Counted from the stretch's first letter, positions 24,795 through 38,400 are shown. The stretch is 64,000 nt of DNA from Bugula neritina (GCA_964035545.1 OZ037765.1:27664504-27728503), one strand, 5' to 3'. Notes: generated by a model not told the origin, from the sequence alone. Translations and numbers: made by a program.

Positions 24795-27700
24795 ATGACA
24801 TCACCAAGTTCCGAAAGCTCAGATCTGCCTGAAGACCTCGATCTAAAGCTACAAGAAAAAGGTAACTATTTTTAGAGTAACAAATATTTTTTGCTTTGTC
24901 ATTTGATGATACAGCGATGAGCCAATCGTGACATTGTTATAACTTTCAGAGCTCACATTTCTATTATTTGCTTTTATTTGCTAAGGAGTTTTTGTTGTCT
25001 AGCTTTTTGTTTTTTGCATTTTTGGAGTAAAGGACACTTTACAGGATTAATTTTTGCTTTCTAATTTTTTCATTTATCCTCACCAACAGTTGCTGATAAA
25101 ATGAAATGATGCTCATTGTTTAATTTCTATACAATCTTGAATACTCACTACTGTACATGAATGTTATTTGTAGAGAGATGGTACAGCCATACAGCTGCAA
25201 TTAGCTTCACTTTATTTTTTCTAATTGTTGGAATACCAGTGTGGTGGCTGACTACCACAGTGTATAGGGCTGAGCTACCTTACTCTGATATTAAAAGAGC
25301 TTTTCAGAAAATGGTAACTCAGTAGTATACTAATACTTTACACTGTATTAACTACTTTACTAGTTATACTTGCACAGTGTATTTGTAATAATATACTAAT
25401 ACTTGCACAGTGTATTTTTAATATTTAGACAACAGTAATCACGTTTGCATTTTAGAAGGCTTTGTTTTTCAATCATGCGATAGATAGTAGAAAACCTCTA
25501 CTTTTGAAAATGTGTTTCCATCATTTATAGAACTATAAGTAAACTTTATGTTATATGAATTATAGCCAACTGTTGGACTGGATATTGAACTGGTAGTTGT
25601 AAGTAAAGATGTTAGTCCAGTCAACATGGCGGAGTTTGGTGAACAAATTCAGGAGTCGTTTCAGAGTGAGTCTATTTTAAATGATAAGTTGACTTTAGGT
25701 TGTTGTCAGCTCAAGACTTACAGCAGATTGGATTGAATTAAGTCTGGAATATTCAGGAAGTACATAGTTTAACAAGATTTATACCCTCTGCTTACTTGGG
25801 GTGTTGCTTAGTTTATGCCAAGTATTATGGCTTTAGTAAGCATGCAGACTGAAAGCTAGCTCTATAAAACTGTTTTCCAATTTTTTTTTGTTTTCAGATT
25901 TGTTAAAATATATATTTTGCTATAATTATTTTGTTGTTATAATGATATGTTTAGTTTAACTGTTGGAATTGTTACTGTCATATTTCTCTAAATATATTTG
26001 TATGAATGAAGAGATGAGTTCCCGAGATGACTACATCTCATTGAGGTACCGTGGCTCCCTCCGATCTGCCACAAATGATGAAGTCAGTTTTCTTACAAGT
26101 GCTTCTTCTTCTGAAGGTAGTTCTCTCTATTTTGAGCAGTTAAGTTGATGTAATGAAACCCTTAATGAAGTTCTTCTTAAAATGTGTTTGCTGAGAAGAT
26201 TTGGATGTTTCAGTCAGTATTTAGTTCAAATTATTATTGATTTGATTGATTATGTGATTAGATATATATAATTTTAAATAATAATAGCTTCTAATTGTTG
26301 CTATTTATTGGAGAATATCATGTTTTTGATGTTGATGGTCTCTGCTAGCCTTTCACATTTATTTCTTTAGTGCAAATGTATACCAACAATATACACGCCA
26401 TCTTAAATAACTTTGACTCGAATACTGTTATTATATTTTATTGTAGATTTAGAAAAGATGTCTCTTTCGGAAGATGGAGATAAATATGTTGTATATATTC
26501 TACATGCTAAGCTGGCCAAATTTCTCTCTCAGCCTTTCATTAATCAGCAGAAGCAAATATTTATTCCTATTGGTTCAGGTATGTTGATTGATTGATTGAT
26601 TTATTACATATCACAGACAGGAAATTACGTTGTGGAATTCAGTGTAAATACTGGCTATAAAAAGTAGACATGAACAAAGTTGGAAAAAAATGTCAGAACT
26701 TTGTTGGATTATTTAAAATAAAAGACAATTTAAAGTATTTACAAGGTGTCTCTTATGTGTATAATATGTTCTCTACTGTAACATTAGCCTCTCCTCCAGT
26801 CATGTTATCACAAGATTTTGACGTTATGTCTCGATTTAGGAAAGCTAGGCGAAGTTATTCCTGTCTTGGAAGATGTGTGTGGGGAAATATTCCGTCCTTC
26901 TGTTTTATCTAGAACATTCCAAGTAGTACATGGGGCTCCACTGGTAAGTCATTCAGATATGTTTCACCTTGAATAAGCGCATCTAATTCTTATGATAAAA
27001 TTTTTGAAAATTAGTATTTCAAGGTTGACTTTACCATCTGATTCCAAACAATGACAGGCTAGACTTTGATGTATTGCGTGGTTTGTATTATTGATTATAG
27101 CTTGTTTGGTTTATAAACCATTTAACTAGCCATACTGTATCTGCTATAGAATGACAGAGAACTGTTGAGATCAGTAAAGTTTGGTTCATCCTATACTCTG
27201 GTGTTTACTTTGCTGGTACCGGAACCCAACAAAGTTCTGGCTAACTGGGACATTTCAGCAGCTGTTGATGGTCAGTATTGCTGTCATTCAATGTAGATAT
27301 GTATTTAATTGTATCATGAATAACATTGTATTTATATAAGAATGGTCTTTTCAGAATGATATTGGATTTTAGGGTCAACTGTTTTTGATAAAAGTAGTTT
27401 TATGACCTCTTTTTTCTAAATTGTGGGTGTATTAATTTCTTATGCTTACCTTTTCTTCGTTGCATTGATTTATTATATTTTATAAAAAGACAGTCCGGTG
27501 AAATTGTAAAATGTCAACACGATGAAATATATATTAGGCTATTAATTATAACATTTCTCTACTATTTCCAGAGTACCTGGCCTCTCTAAAGTCTAGTTTA
27601 CACAAACTCATTGACCTGAAGATCAAGTCACAGGTGAGTTGTAGCTGCACCATCCAATAGCCTTATATGGTGCTTCTTGCTCATTATATTTATATCTTGT

Positions 27701-30700
27701 TGCTGAAATTTTTGCTGGGATTTATTTTTATCCACTCCTGAAAAGGAGCTGAAAACAGTTGCAGTTAAACTTGCCAACAATTTGCTATTCCTCTTCTCTC
27801 TCTGCTGTTAATTAGTTAGCATTACTGTTTTATCAAGAATAATTTAGTAGCCCGGATATTCTCATTAGTGTACTGAATAAAAGTAATAAATTAACATTTG
27901 TCATTACAAGATATAAAACATTCAGTCGTGTTATTGCAGGTTCTGTATTACGAAAAGCTCTCCATGGCTATCAAGAAAAATGCAGATGGAGGATACAACT
28001 ATCTCACCCCTGACGACATGCCCCATCTTATTAATCCTGTAGAAGCAAGGCTGGGTTAGTTTGTTAAGTCTGTATATTTATTATCAGCAAGAATTAAATG
28101 ACTAGGTGTATCACTTAACGTTGAATTGGCGAAAAGAATGAATTAGTAGATAAATTAGAACATTAGCATTTGTTTCTTATTTTTGTATGAAAAAAAAAAA
28201 ACAATTCTCAATTTTTATCTGTATGAAAAAGTCGATTAGAGTCTTCATTGTCTTCCCGTCATTTTATGTAAAGTTTCTCTGGCTTACCAGCATGCATTGT
28301 TTAGCTCTACCTTGTGTACCGGAGGTAGTTTATTTATTTGTTATTGTAGGATCATTTGTGGACACTAACCCCACTTTAAACTTTATTGTTTATGTTCCAA
28401 CTGAGAAACAATACCCTCTGTATTTACACGACCGTCAAGGTAAATATGCATCATCCAATATTCATGTAGTGGTTTCCAAAATGAATTTTTTATATAATCA
28501 CCTTATAGTTAAGTTATATATTTATCTGTTTATCTTTATTTTAGGTGAAGTTTTGTCAACCAATTCCTTTCTTGTACCCAGATGGGGCGGGTTCTACATT
28601 TACAATATCAACTCTACGAATGGACCTCAGCCAGTGAAACACCAAGTTGATCTTGGAGTTGTGTTCACACAGCTGCTGCCTCAAATTAGAACACTACTTG
28701 GGTTCACCAGTTTAGTGAGTTATTCAGCAAATATCAAGTATCTTATATAAACTTTGTCTGCTGGTAAGTCATGAGTTGAACTCTGTGCAACTGTTAACAC
28801 AGATGATGTTTAAAATTTTTATTACAATGATCCTTTTACTTTTAAGGCAGATGTTAACATACTAATGCTAGCCATTGCTAGCTGGAAATTTGAAACCTTT
28901 TCATTTTTATAGCAAGGAGTTCAGCGCATTTTAAATGTTTTAAAGTTTTTTCTATGAATAACCAGTGTTCAGACAGGTGAAAGTTCTGTTATGTTTGGCG
29001 TTTGAATAACTGTATGTGAGTAGAACTGCAATATTACTCTTACAGAACACAGAGCTGTTAGGAAGAACTACACCTTCAGATGGTTCATTGTCTCAGTGGG
29101 TAAGTTGCTGGAGGTATTGCATTGCAACTCATGTTTTACATGAAGACATCAATGGCTGTGTTTAACTTACTTAGTGCTTTCACTTCTCAAAGGTTTACGA
29201 ATAAATTAAGTTTTAAAAATGTATTATATTTGCTTGTGCTGTAAATTTCAACTAGTCCATTTTATAAATTTGTATTCTCCATGCTGTGTCTGTATTTAAA
29301 GTAAAACATAGTAGTATTGCTGTTGAAAAACTATCAAAAAACGAATCCAGAGTTGACCAACTCAAACTCATCACATGTTAAATGCGATACATTTGCTTCT
29401 CCTGCATTGGACTAATTAGCCACTAACATGCTTGTGAGAAAAACTGATATGAGTTGTCTTTACATTAGCACTTTTGTTCTTTACTTCTTCTGCAATATAT
29501 ATTTTGTTTATGTACTTTTGTCATCTCTTACTGTTTTTCCTGGTCTAGTTTTTGCTTGTACATTTTTCTCTAATTTATCTTTAGTTATGAAGTTTTGCCT
29601 TTTGCCCTATAGTTCTACTATATCATATACTACGTGTAAGAGACGTCTGTTTGTATTGGTTACAGGAAGTGAGCCAGTGGATGCAGCAGAGAACCATTGA
29701 GAATATAGGAACAGCAACACACACTTTATACTCTTTGTCAAACTTAGTGCAAAATATTCGAAACATGGTGATTAATGATGACATCAGCAAACAGGTACAG
29801 TTTTTGTTGAAGTCCACTAAATTAAAATCATATGGATAGTATTAGATATTATTATTGAATGATGACTGGTTTTGAAAAATATCTATGTTCAATAAGTTTC
29901 AGTTTTCATCAACTTTTAAATTTATAATTTGTATGAACTATGCAATGGTTTTTGAATAAATAATTATTTCAGGTTTTTGTTATTTCTGACTCACTGAGCA
30001 AATAGTAGAAAACTTAAATTTGTTATACTTATGAATGCATTTAATCAGCATCTTCGCCCAAGTTATTAAAAGTTAATTATTATATAGAGTAAGTTTATTT
30101 AATTTACATATAATTTGTGTTTATTTTTTGGGTTTAATGTAAAGTTGCGTTTCTATAGTCAAATCTTAGTTTAAAAAGTGAAATGGTAAAAATTAGTATA
30201 TTTGTATGATGTTTATTATGTTTCTAATATAAGAGTAAACAATACAGTCATAAAACAAATTAACTTTCAGCTAACAGTTCTTTGATATTTCAGGTCACAG
30301 ATTCGGTTCACGCCATCCTAGAAAGTCATCAGCTCCTTAACAAGGGATCTATTTCCAAGGCGTTTCTTGCTTCAAAATATGCCCTAGAATGTGCCGGTAG
30401 GTAAACCAATGGATATGTATTATATGTATATGATGTATACTTTCACTTATGCGTCAAGGAGTAATTTCGTTAATTCTAGTAATTTCGAATAGTCTTTAGA
30501 AAATCCATAGAGTTAGTATTCTCTTTGGAATCGTACAGTATATGTGACATGTGAACGAGAAGTCTTATTTGAAATTTCAGTAAAACCATAACTAATATTA
30601 TTGCAATGAGAGTGCCAATTCCACTCCACGAGATTTCAATGTTCCTTCTCGCCCTCTCTTTGAATCGTACAACTATCCTCTGCCCTCTGGCCAGCCTTTC

Positions 30701-31960
30701 GTATATTATTCGGTATAGGGGGTCTCTTTCAGCCAGCACTATCTTTGAAATTATTATCCAGATAAAAAGAGCAAAAGCTATTGTTTCTAAAAACACCACG
30801 TATCCCAATGCACTCTTAAACTGTCGCCAGCTCTTGAAGCTCCTCAGGTAGTTAATCTCCCCTGCAATCACATACCCGAATCCTTTGATATGGTTTTCAA
30901 CTGCCAGAGTAAATTCTTGAAAACTCATGTTGATGAAATTTAGCAGCTAGTTTCTCTGAGATTGTAAGATCACTTGATTTTGTATTTGAGGTTGAGTGAA
31001 ACAATGCAAAGAGATTATTACGTCATTGTTATGATTAAGTTAAGCTATTGTTACTTTTTATCCCATTGTTGTTGTCTTGCTGTATGCTTTGTATAGTATA
31101 AATTAAATTATGTTTACTAAAATTTAATTGTTGCTACTTTGAGGTAAAATTGTATTTATATTGCTCAAACTGATTTTTTAACTTGGTAAAAGACAGAGCT
31201 GTAGAAATTTCCATTAGACAGTTGTTATATTGAGCAAACATTTATAACTTATATCAGAATGTGTTAAAGAATTTCACACAAGTTTTACAAAATTAAATTC
31301 CTCAGAAATTTGATACAGTAATTCTTGCCAATTACTATAACACTTCTTATATTACTACATAAAATAAATGTGGCTTTGTTAAATATATGTCAATTTGGCA
31401 TTTTCAACTGTTGTAGTGTTCATGCGTTCTGAAAAAGAAGGCAACTCCTGTTATCCTATAGCAAAATATATTATTATAAAATTTGTTTGAAAACGTCTTT
31501 CAATATCATTTTAGCTGTATGGCATTTAATTAATTCTTTATACATTATTCTTCAAATCCAATACCTTAAAAAATTCAGATAGAATACCAATTTATATATT
31601 AACTATTATATTTGAATTAATTTAGGATAAAAAAAATGTGTGACAACCGCAACATCTTCTTGCAGTGTATTCTTTCAGCTGGTGTTTTATTTGTTTTAGA
31701 TACTGCATTCTTTGATACCTCGCTATTAGAACTACTCTACTTCCCTGAAGATCAAAAGTATGTATAAACAATGCACTGTATCTTCATTTTGTAAATATAA
31801 AACGAGCAATTGGTAACCAGTTGAACCTCGTTTTAGGTTTGCCATATACATTCCACTTTTCCTACCAGTTGGAATACCTTTACTAACCTCAGCTATTGCT
31901 GCTATCAAATGGTTGAAAGGCAAAAACAATGGACCACAAGGAAAGCCAAAGACAGATTGA
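24795..31960 (+). CDS. PIGS: GPI transamidase subunit PIG-S
   Basis: Sixteen exons: 24795-24861, 25174-25313, 25566-25665, 26012-26116, 26447-26578, 26840-26943, 27150-27270, 27572-27633, 27940-28054, 28350-28439, 28545-28714, 29046-29099, 29666-29794, 30294-30396, 31700-31757 and 31837-31960 (TGA). Together they encode 557 residues; the human protein has 555. There is an N-terminal membrane span (about residues 28-46, FTLFFLIVGIPVWWLTT, then YRAELPYSDI) and a C-terminal span (FAIYIPLFLPVGIPLL) near the end, with a large luminal domain between. Family landmarks include VLYYEKLS, HLINPVEARLGS, VPRWGGFYIYN and LELLYFPEDQKFAIYIP. PIG-S belongs to the ER-membrane transamidase that attaches GPI anchors to proteins. 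The acceptor of exon 4 (26010-26011) has a weak pyrimidine tract, so that border is least certain. Intron 14 hosts an antisense open frame. Confidence 0.95.
30476..30928 (-). CDS. Nested antisense intronless ORF, two-TM protein of unknown family
   Basis: A complete 150-codon frame (ATG 30928, TAG 30476) inside PIGS intron 14, on the opposite strand. The start context is good (CAACATGAG, A at -3). The predicted protein has two hydrophobic spans, about residues 41-65 (YVVFLETIAFALFIWIIISK) and 100-120 (GTLIAIILVMVLLKFQIRLL), separated by a basic, charged loop (RLARGQRIVVRFKERARRN). This hairpin topology is typical of small organelle or ER membrane proteins, but I recognise no family. A CRE-like TTACGTCA lies about 90 bases upstream. 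A frame this long is unlikely by chance in such AT-rich DNA. It could be a nested gene or an intact retrocopy. I see no AATAAA close downstream. Confidence 0.55.
   Translation of the reverse strand: MSFQEFTLAVENHIKGFGYVIAGEINYLRSFKSWRQFKSALGYVVFLETIAFALFIWIIISKIVLAERDPLYRIIYERLARGQRIVVRFKERARRNIEISWSGIGTLIAIILVMVLLKFQIRLLVHMSHILYDSKENTNSMDFLKTIRNY
31018..31025 (-). promoter_or_regulatory. CRE-like site upstream of the nested ORF
   Basis: TTACGTCA (TGACGTAA on the minus strand) about 90 bases upstream of the nested ATG. One 8-mer can occur by chance; its position is the only support. Confidence 0.3.
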
Positions 31961-32239
31961 AACAGTTCTTTGATTTGTATCTCATAGTTTTACACTAGTT
32001 GGATGACTCAGCAGTGTAGATATCTTCTAAGATTGACAGAAATGAAATTTATGTAGAAATGCCACAATTTGTTTGTAATTTTATGTGAACACAACTCCAT
32101 GCTGCAACTAACTTCTCAGCTGAGTTGTATGTTGCATTCTGATGGCCAATGTTTTTATTGAACAAAAACCACATGTAGCAGAAGTGTTTCGTTGTAAAGG
32201 ATGACATTTCTGAAAGAAGTCTTTTGTAAATAGTATTTA

Positions 32240-32245
32240 AATAAA
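32240..32245 (+). terminator. Poly(A) signal of PIGS
   Basis: AATAAA 280 bases after the PIGS stop codon, the first canonical signal in the 3' flank. Confidence 0.6.
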
Positions 32246-32368
32246 ATATATTGTATTATCATAACACAACATTTAATTATGGTTACAATGTTTGACTCGA
32301 TTTCTATGAAACTTCAAAAATGTATAAACTACTGTATAGCCACAAAAAGCAATAAATAACTAAAAATG

Positions 32369-32374
32369 TTTAAT
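32369..32374 (-). terminator. Possible poly(A) signal of MAP9
   Basis: Minus-strand ATTAAA about 37 bases after the MAP9 stop. It is a variant hexamer, so the assignment is tentative. Confidence 0.4.
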
Positions 32375-32410
32375 AACAGTAATAAAAAAGGAAATACAAT
32401 TTTTATGCCA

Positions 32411-35400
32411 TCAATGTCCATTAGGGATAGTTTTATTTGCAGGACTCCAGGCTGGTCGTGGAGATAGATCCAACTCACTTCTATATCTAGCTTTAGCCTT
32501 TTCACGCTTTTTTTGCTGCTCCTATTTTAAAAATCATTGCATGGTAAAAATAGACTACAAAATATGAGAAATGTAGGTGCTGGTACTTGCAGGGCATATG
32601 CTTGACTTACATTGAAAGTGTGGCAACAAACCAAGTGTCCCAACAATTATTTGTTATATCTTATACATGATATGTTGTCCAAAACTTGCAAGTTTCAAGA
32701 AAAACCTCTATTCATTTACACTCCATTTCCCTTTTTAAATGTCTCTGATATTTCATTAATTTCTAACCTTTCTTTCAAGCCAGTTTTCATAGAGTTTCTC
32801 AGCCTCCCGCTCACGTTGTCTCGTTTCATTCATCTTTTGAGTGACCTGCTGTTTTTCTTCTTGTTTAGATTGCCGTATAGTTTGTATAATTTCTTTATCT
32901 TTTTTCTTTTTCCTGCAAAAAAGTGGTAGATCTTTAGATTTTTGCAGGCAATGATGAATGACATGTGTTTTGGAAAGGCCACTTTGCCTGTGTTAAAGTA
33001 TATCAAGGTTATCGGAGAATTGTGGTCTTTGTGTCATGACCTGGTGAACATAGTATATTTTTATTAATATTATTGCTTTTCTTTTAAAAAGAGAAGTCAT
33101 AGCATAAAAGTCTATTAGCTGGTGTTTGTACTAAGGCTATTAGACTTAAAAAGTGTATTAATTTTAGGTGTATGTATTGTTAATCTTCACATCAGATATA
33201 AGTAATAATTCATAAAGAGCCACAAAAAATATTGTTACTGCTTTCTGATAAGCAGACCTACCAGCCAACAAATGCTCCTTCAGCATCTTTCTTCTTTTGG
33301 TTTTCTATTTCTTGTTTATCAGAGAGCTTTATGGTTGCATCTTTTTTCTCACGCTTCTTTTTAGTGATAATATCTTCATCTTTTTCTTCTTTCCATTTCT
33401 TAAATATCTGAGAGAAAGCAATCAATAGTAGTAAAAGTTTGATAAACATACTACTAGACAAAATTATATGGCTTGAATTCATGCTTTGGTAAACACAGGT
33501 CTCTTTCATTGCAACAATTAGACTGTCCTGTGCTTATCACAAAGTAGTAACTCTAAACAAAATATATAGTTAGTCTACTCTCACATTATGATTATAATAC
33601 TTAACAAAGTGATTGAAAACTGTTACTATGGCTACCATTTCCTAAATAAAATAATCATAAAGAGCAAAATAATTTTTCACACTACATTACTCTAATATGC
33701 TGAGGCTAAAAAAGCACTAATACTAGTCATAAACTTACAAGATCAGCATCACGCTTCTTTTCCTGCTCTTTTTTCAATTCCTCAGCTTTCTTTTTTTCCT
33801 CTGCTCTTGCTTTCCTAAGTTTTTCCCTCAACATCTCATCTTTTCTCTCTTTCCAAGTTCGAAAAATCATTTCATTTTCTAATTTTTTATCCAACAGTTC
33901 CTGCAGTATGAGATAATGGAATGTAGTTTACAATGTCTGGTAAACCAGATACACAGTTTAAAAATCGATGTTCTAACCTAATTGATACAATAATCTAGCA
34001 AAACTTTAATATAACACAATTTTAAAAATTTGAATGCAATTTTTAGCTGTGACAAACATCATATAGGAAGCTCATTAGCTAAAATTAATATAGAAGCGTT
34101 TCTGTAAAAAACAATGAAGTTTAAAGCACAATTTCCCTAACATAGTCTTATAATTATATAGATTCTTCTTAATTTTAAGAGTAACTAAAATAAAGGTAGC
34201 AAAATTTATACAAAGCTCTAATCGCTACATATTTTTATGTATAATAATAATTGATATCACAACATCTTAAAATATTCAAGGTACATTAAAGGGTGATTGT
34301 GTTTGCTATCAGCATATAAAAGGGCCACTCGAAAGATTATTTTTTTTGGAATCAAGAGTGACAATTTTTCCTATAAAAAAATAGTCTGATGAAATCATTG
34401 TTTATATTTACATAAGTTTTATACTTAAATAATATTTATGTTAACATGATATTAATATTTACATAATATTTATACTTGCATAATGTATATATTTACAGGA
34501 TGACCCCATTAGACATTTTTATTGGAGCAAATGTTATTAAAATTTTAAATAATAAAATGAGCTATGAGACTTCAAAAGATTTTTAGATGCCCGATTAATA
34601 ATCTTGTACTTAAAAAAATTTTTATTCACACCGTTACCTTTTCTTTCTTTTGTTGTTCTTCTTTTTCTTGTCTCCTCTTTTCTGAAATAGACTTTTTACC
34701 AGACGCCTGCTTTTTTTCCATCCACTCCTTGTAAATATAATTCCTGATATCAGAGGCACTCTCAAAAGTTGGAGTAGCTGGAACCTCTTCACCTGCATCT
34801 TTTCTTGGCTTGGGTTTCTTGATAGCAGTGTTTCTATTACTACTGGAAAGTTGTCAAATTATTATAATCAATGCAACACAGTAAAATATGAGTACAAATG
34901 GAAAACATAAAGCTGCAAGAGTACAAGACAAATGTTTAGATAACTAAGTTGAAATACCTATATATAGTATAGTATTACAAACAATAAATTATTGATATGT
35001 ATGCTACCAATAAAATGGCATATTATCATGCAATCAACATTATATTCAATTCACGCTAAAGCACGTTTTCAGTAAAAACAACGATTAGTTTTCTCGGTCC
35101 AGCTTCCTTTTATTTGTAAAAAACAATAAAAACCTTTGGTTTTCATCAATGTATTAATGCAATATATTCTTCAACAGTTTTACAAAGTTAAATACAAGCA
35201 ATATTTGTAGCTACAGTTTTTATAAGTTTGAATAATATTGAATCAAGAAAACTTGTATTACAGGAAGAATTTAGCAACTAATCACAAGCAAACCCTAACA
35301 GAATGCCTATCAATACTTACGGTGTTGACTCCTCAGGTTTAATGTATGTCATTGCCAGAGCATCTTGAGCATCGCTGACTTCTTCTATGTCAAAGTCAGC

Positions 35401-38400
35401 TTGCTGACTCTCAGTCTGAGGTTTTCCTTTCCGTGACTGTCTTCTGATAAAGCAGTGTAAAAACATTAGTCATCTATTAACATTTCATTAGTATGTGTTA
35501 TGTTGGGTAATCTTCTGGTCCAATTAGCATGTGCTAACTACCTACTATCACACATTGACTGGTAAACATTGCCATGTGATGAATCAGGTCACCTGGGCTC
35601 ATCTTATCCAATGAGAGAAGCTCAGCTTGCGAAAGGAGCACTCTGTATGTAACCCTGAGTGCAAGCGTGTCATTTGTATCCCCTCCCCATTTTCCACGCA
35701 TTAATCATGGTTCAACCGCAGCCAGTTTGTATGGAGAGTCATTTTCAGAATAAAAAAAATCCCATTACTCAATCATTTTGATTTTTCATAGTTGCCTCTT
35801 CTTATGTAATTATGATCTGTTAGAAAGACTGTTGCATACATTTAGATGCCAATCTATTAGTTGTCAAAGCTACTTTTGTCAGATGAAAGGAGATTTGTGT
35901 AAATTAAATTAACTACACAGCAATTATGAAGTTTGTTTTGTTTGAACAACGCATTGTGATCTTTTACATGTTTACAAAATATGTGCATCACAAAAATTAT
36001 TACACCTTTGCCAGCAGTTCAAAGCAATTGTTTGGATTATTTAGCAAAAATACTGGTAGCACTAGTTGTATTTCATGTTTCAATAATAACACATTTGTTC
36101 CTCAACTAAAAAGATTATGTAAGTTTTTAGAGGTATCCTACTTTTTCTACCCTTTGGTGTATGAGCTACTCAGCTCAGTTTGATCTAGCATTTTCTATGG
36201 ATTGATTAGACTGTGGTTCAACTGAGTTCAAGCTAAGCGGACGGATGGGCCCAAATGAAATGAGTTTAACTTTTAGCTTATTTTCATAGTTCAAACTGGC
36301 TGCAGTCAAACACAATTTTAATGAGAAACCGGTGATTAACTTCTAAACTCTGTTCAACTTGGGTAAGAAAAATATTATTTTTTAAACATAAACTAAACAC
36401 CGTATTAGCTGTAAAAACTTGAGCTAGGCACGAATAACATGACATGCGTAAGTGGTTCAATTTTAAGGAAACTAAAACAATTGCAAATGTAAAAATTACT
36501 TTTGTTCTCGCTCCTCCTTTTTCTTTTCAATCATCATAGGGTCTTTATCAACATCTCTACAGAGAGAGCTTTCACGTTCATCATCATCTTTCTTCAGAGT
36601 GACTGCTGCAGAACTACGCTCTCGGGGACGCGACTTACGATCAGATTCACCATCAGCCAGTAAATTGTCCATGAAAGATGACCGAGTCTTTGGTTTCTTA
36701 AATCATACAATAAGTAAACATAAGGACTGAGAAGAATAGTCTTGGTAAATAGAGTAATCTTCTCTTGAAAGTCTGCCAAACTTAGAATATACAGATTGAG
36801 GTACTTTGTCCGCCATTGATTCACCTCTTTTAATAAAAATATATACCACCACAAGTAAAAATTTCAATAGTTCATATTATAACATGTAGCAGTCTATATT
36901 ATGACGCATTATACTACAACTTATAGGTTTTTTATTAGAATTTTGTGAAAATGCAATTTTTAGAATAACCATTCGACTTCAAACAAAACAAAGTTAGGCT
37001 GTTTTTAAGCAAACCAACCCAAACAAACAAAAAGCAAGACCATCAAAGACTGCACAATGGCATAATAAACAGTTTTGAGCAATGCCACAAATTAATCAAG
37101 GAAACTTCTAGCAAATCGAAACTAATGTAAAAGTTAATTTTGAATAGTAATACTTACAGATTCTTTGGCCGTTGCTTCATCTCCCAGCAAGTTATCGAGA
37201 TATGATGTTCGAGTCGACTTCCCAGAGTTGGAAGTTGCTTGCTTATCTTCTTCATCCGAATCTGCCAGCAACTTTGACATGTAGGAGCGTTGTTGAGGCG
37301 CTGGTTGAGTTTGGTGACCTGCTAAATCTGACTGAAACAACCGGCTGTTTTGTGATCTCTTGCTGGTTACTTGATCTTCTTGAGTGCCCGATTGAAATAA
37401 CGGACTTTCAACTCTTTTTTTCACGCCAAATATATCATCCATTGTAGACTGTTTGGGACTTTTCCTTTCAGAAAGTTCAGTTTTGGGTGTTAATCTTGGA
37501 TCATTCTCTTTTGACTTAAACTTATTCCTTTCAGAATTTTCTCTTTCTAGTTCTCGAGGGCTTTTTCTATCTGCTAACAAACTTTGGTCCGAGGGGCTTT
37601 TTCGCTTTCCAAAAATATCATCTAAGTTGCTGCTCGGCTTTTTAGATTTAGAAATAAGTAGCTCGTCTTCTCTTGATTTAGGAGTAGTACGTCCTGAGCC
37701 ACTCCTTTGTGGGCCAAAGAGTTCATCTTCTTTAGACTTAGCAGTACGGCCAGACCCACCACCTTGTGGACCAAAGAGCTCATCCTCTTTAGATTTAAGC
37801 AGCTTTCTACCAAAGCCAGGTGAATTCTTTTCTGTTCGAATTTGATCAAGCTGATCTTGTTTGGGAGTTGTGCTACCTGAGCTTATTCGACCATAACCAT
37901 CTTCTCTTGATTTGGGCGTTGATCTTCCAGAGCCAGAATTAACTTGCTTACCAATACTAGACCTCTGTAATTCATTCTTATCAATAGAGCTTCGTCCATC
38001 CTTTGTTGTTGGAGTTTGTCGTCCTATATCAGGCAAAGAGTTATTAATCTATAATTTAATGAATTGCTTAAAATATGATTACCTCTTACAGGTCAATAAA
38101 ATATCCTAGCTTGATGAAAATAAAACAACATTAATTCCTAATAAACATGTGGATAATAAATGGCTGAGATATAAGTGTAGTTCAAATAGGCGCATTAAAT
38201 AATCCTAAAGCTAAAAAATTCGAGTAGCTTTCAAATTGCAGCAACAAGAATAGTGCAAACAGAAATGTCCACCTAGGGGAGGAGTTTTTTGTTGGAGTTG
38301 TCTTGTATATGCTCCAGTAAGTTCCTCATCTTCACTACCTTCACTTTCTTCCAGCAAAGAGCTTTGGCGTCGAGGATTAGCTAAGGGGCCTGACCTGACT

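Noticed and set aside
28187-28750. 187-codon continuous plus-strand frame
   Set aside because: Combines PIGS exons 10 and 11 with flanking and intervening intron. Exon borders are clear, so it is not a separate gene; the open intron is reported as a finding.
35926-36183. 85-codon plus-strand frame in a MAP9 intron
   Set aside because: Low-complexity Phe/Tyr/Lys composition typical of AT-rich noise, with no recognisable motif.
37453-37845. 130-codon plus-strand frame
   Set aside because: Antisense shadow of the large repetitive MAP9 exon 5.
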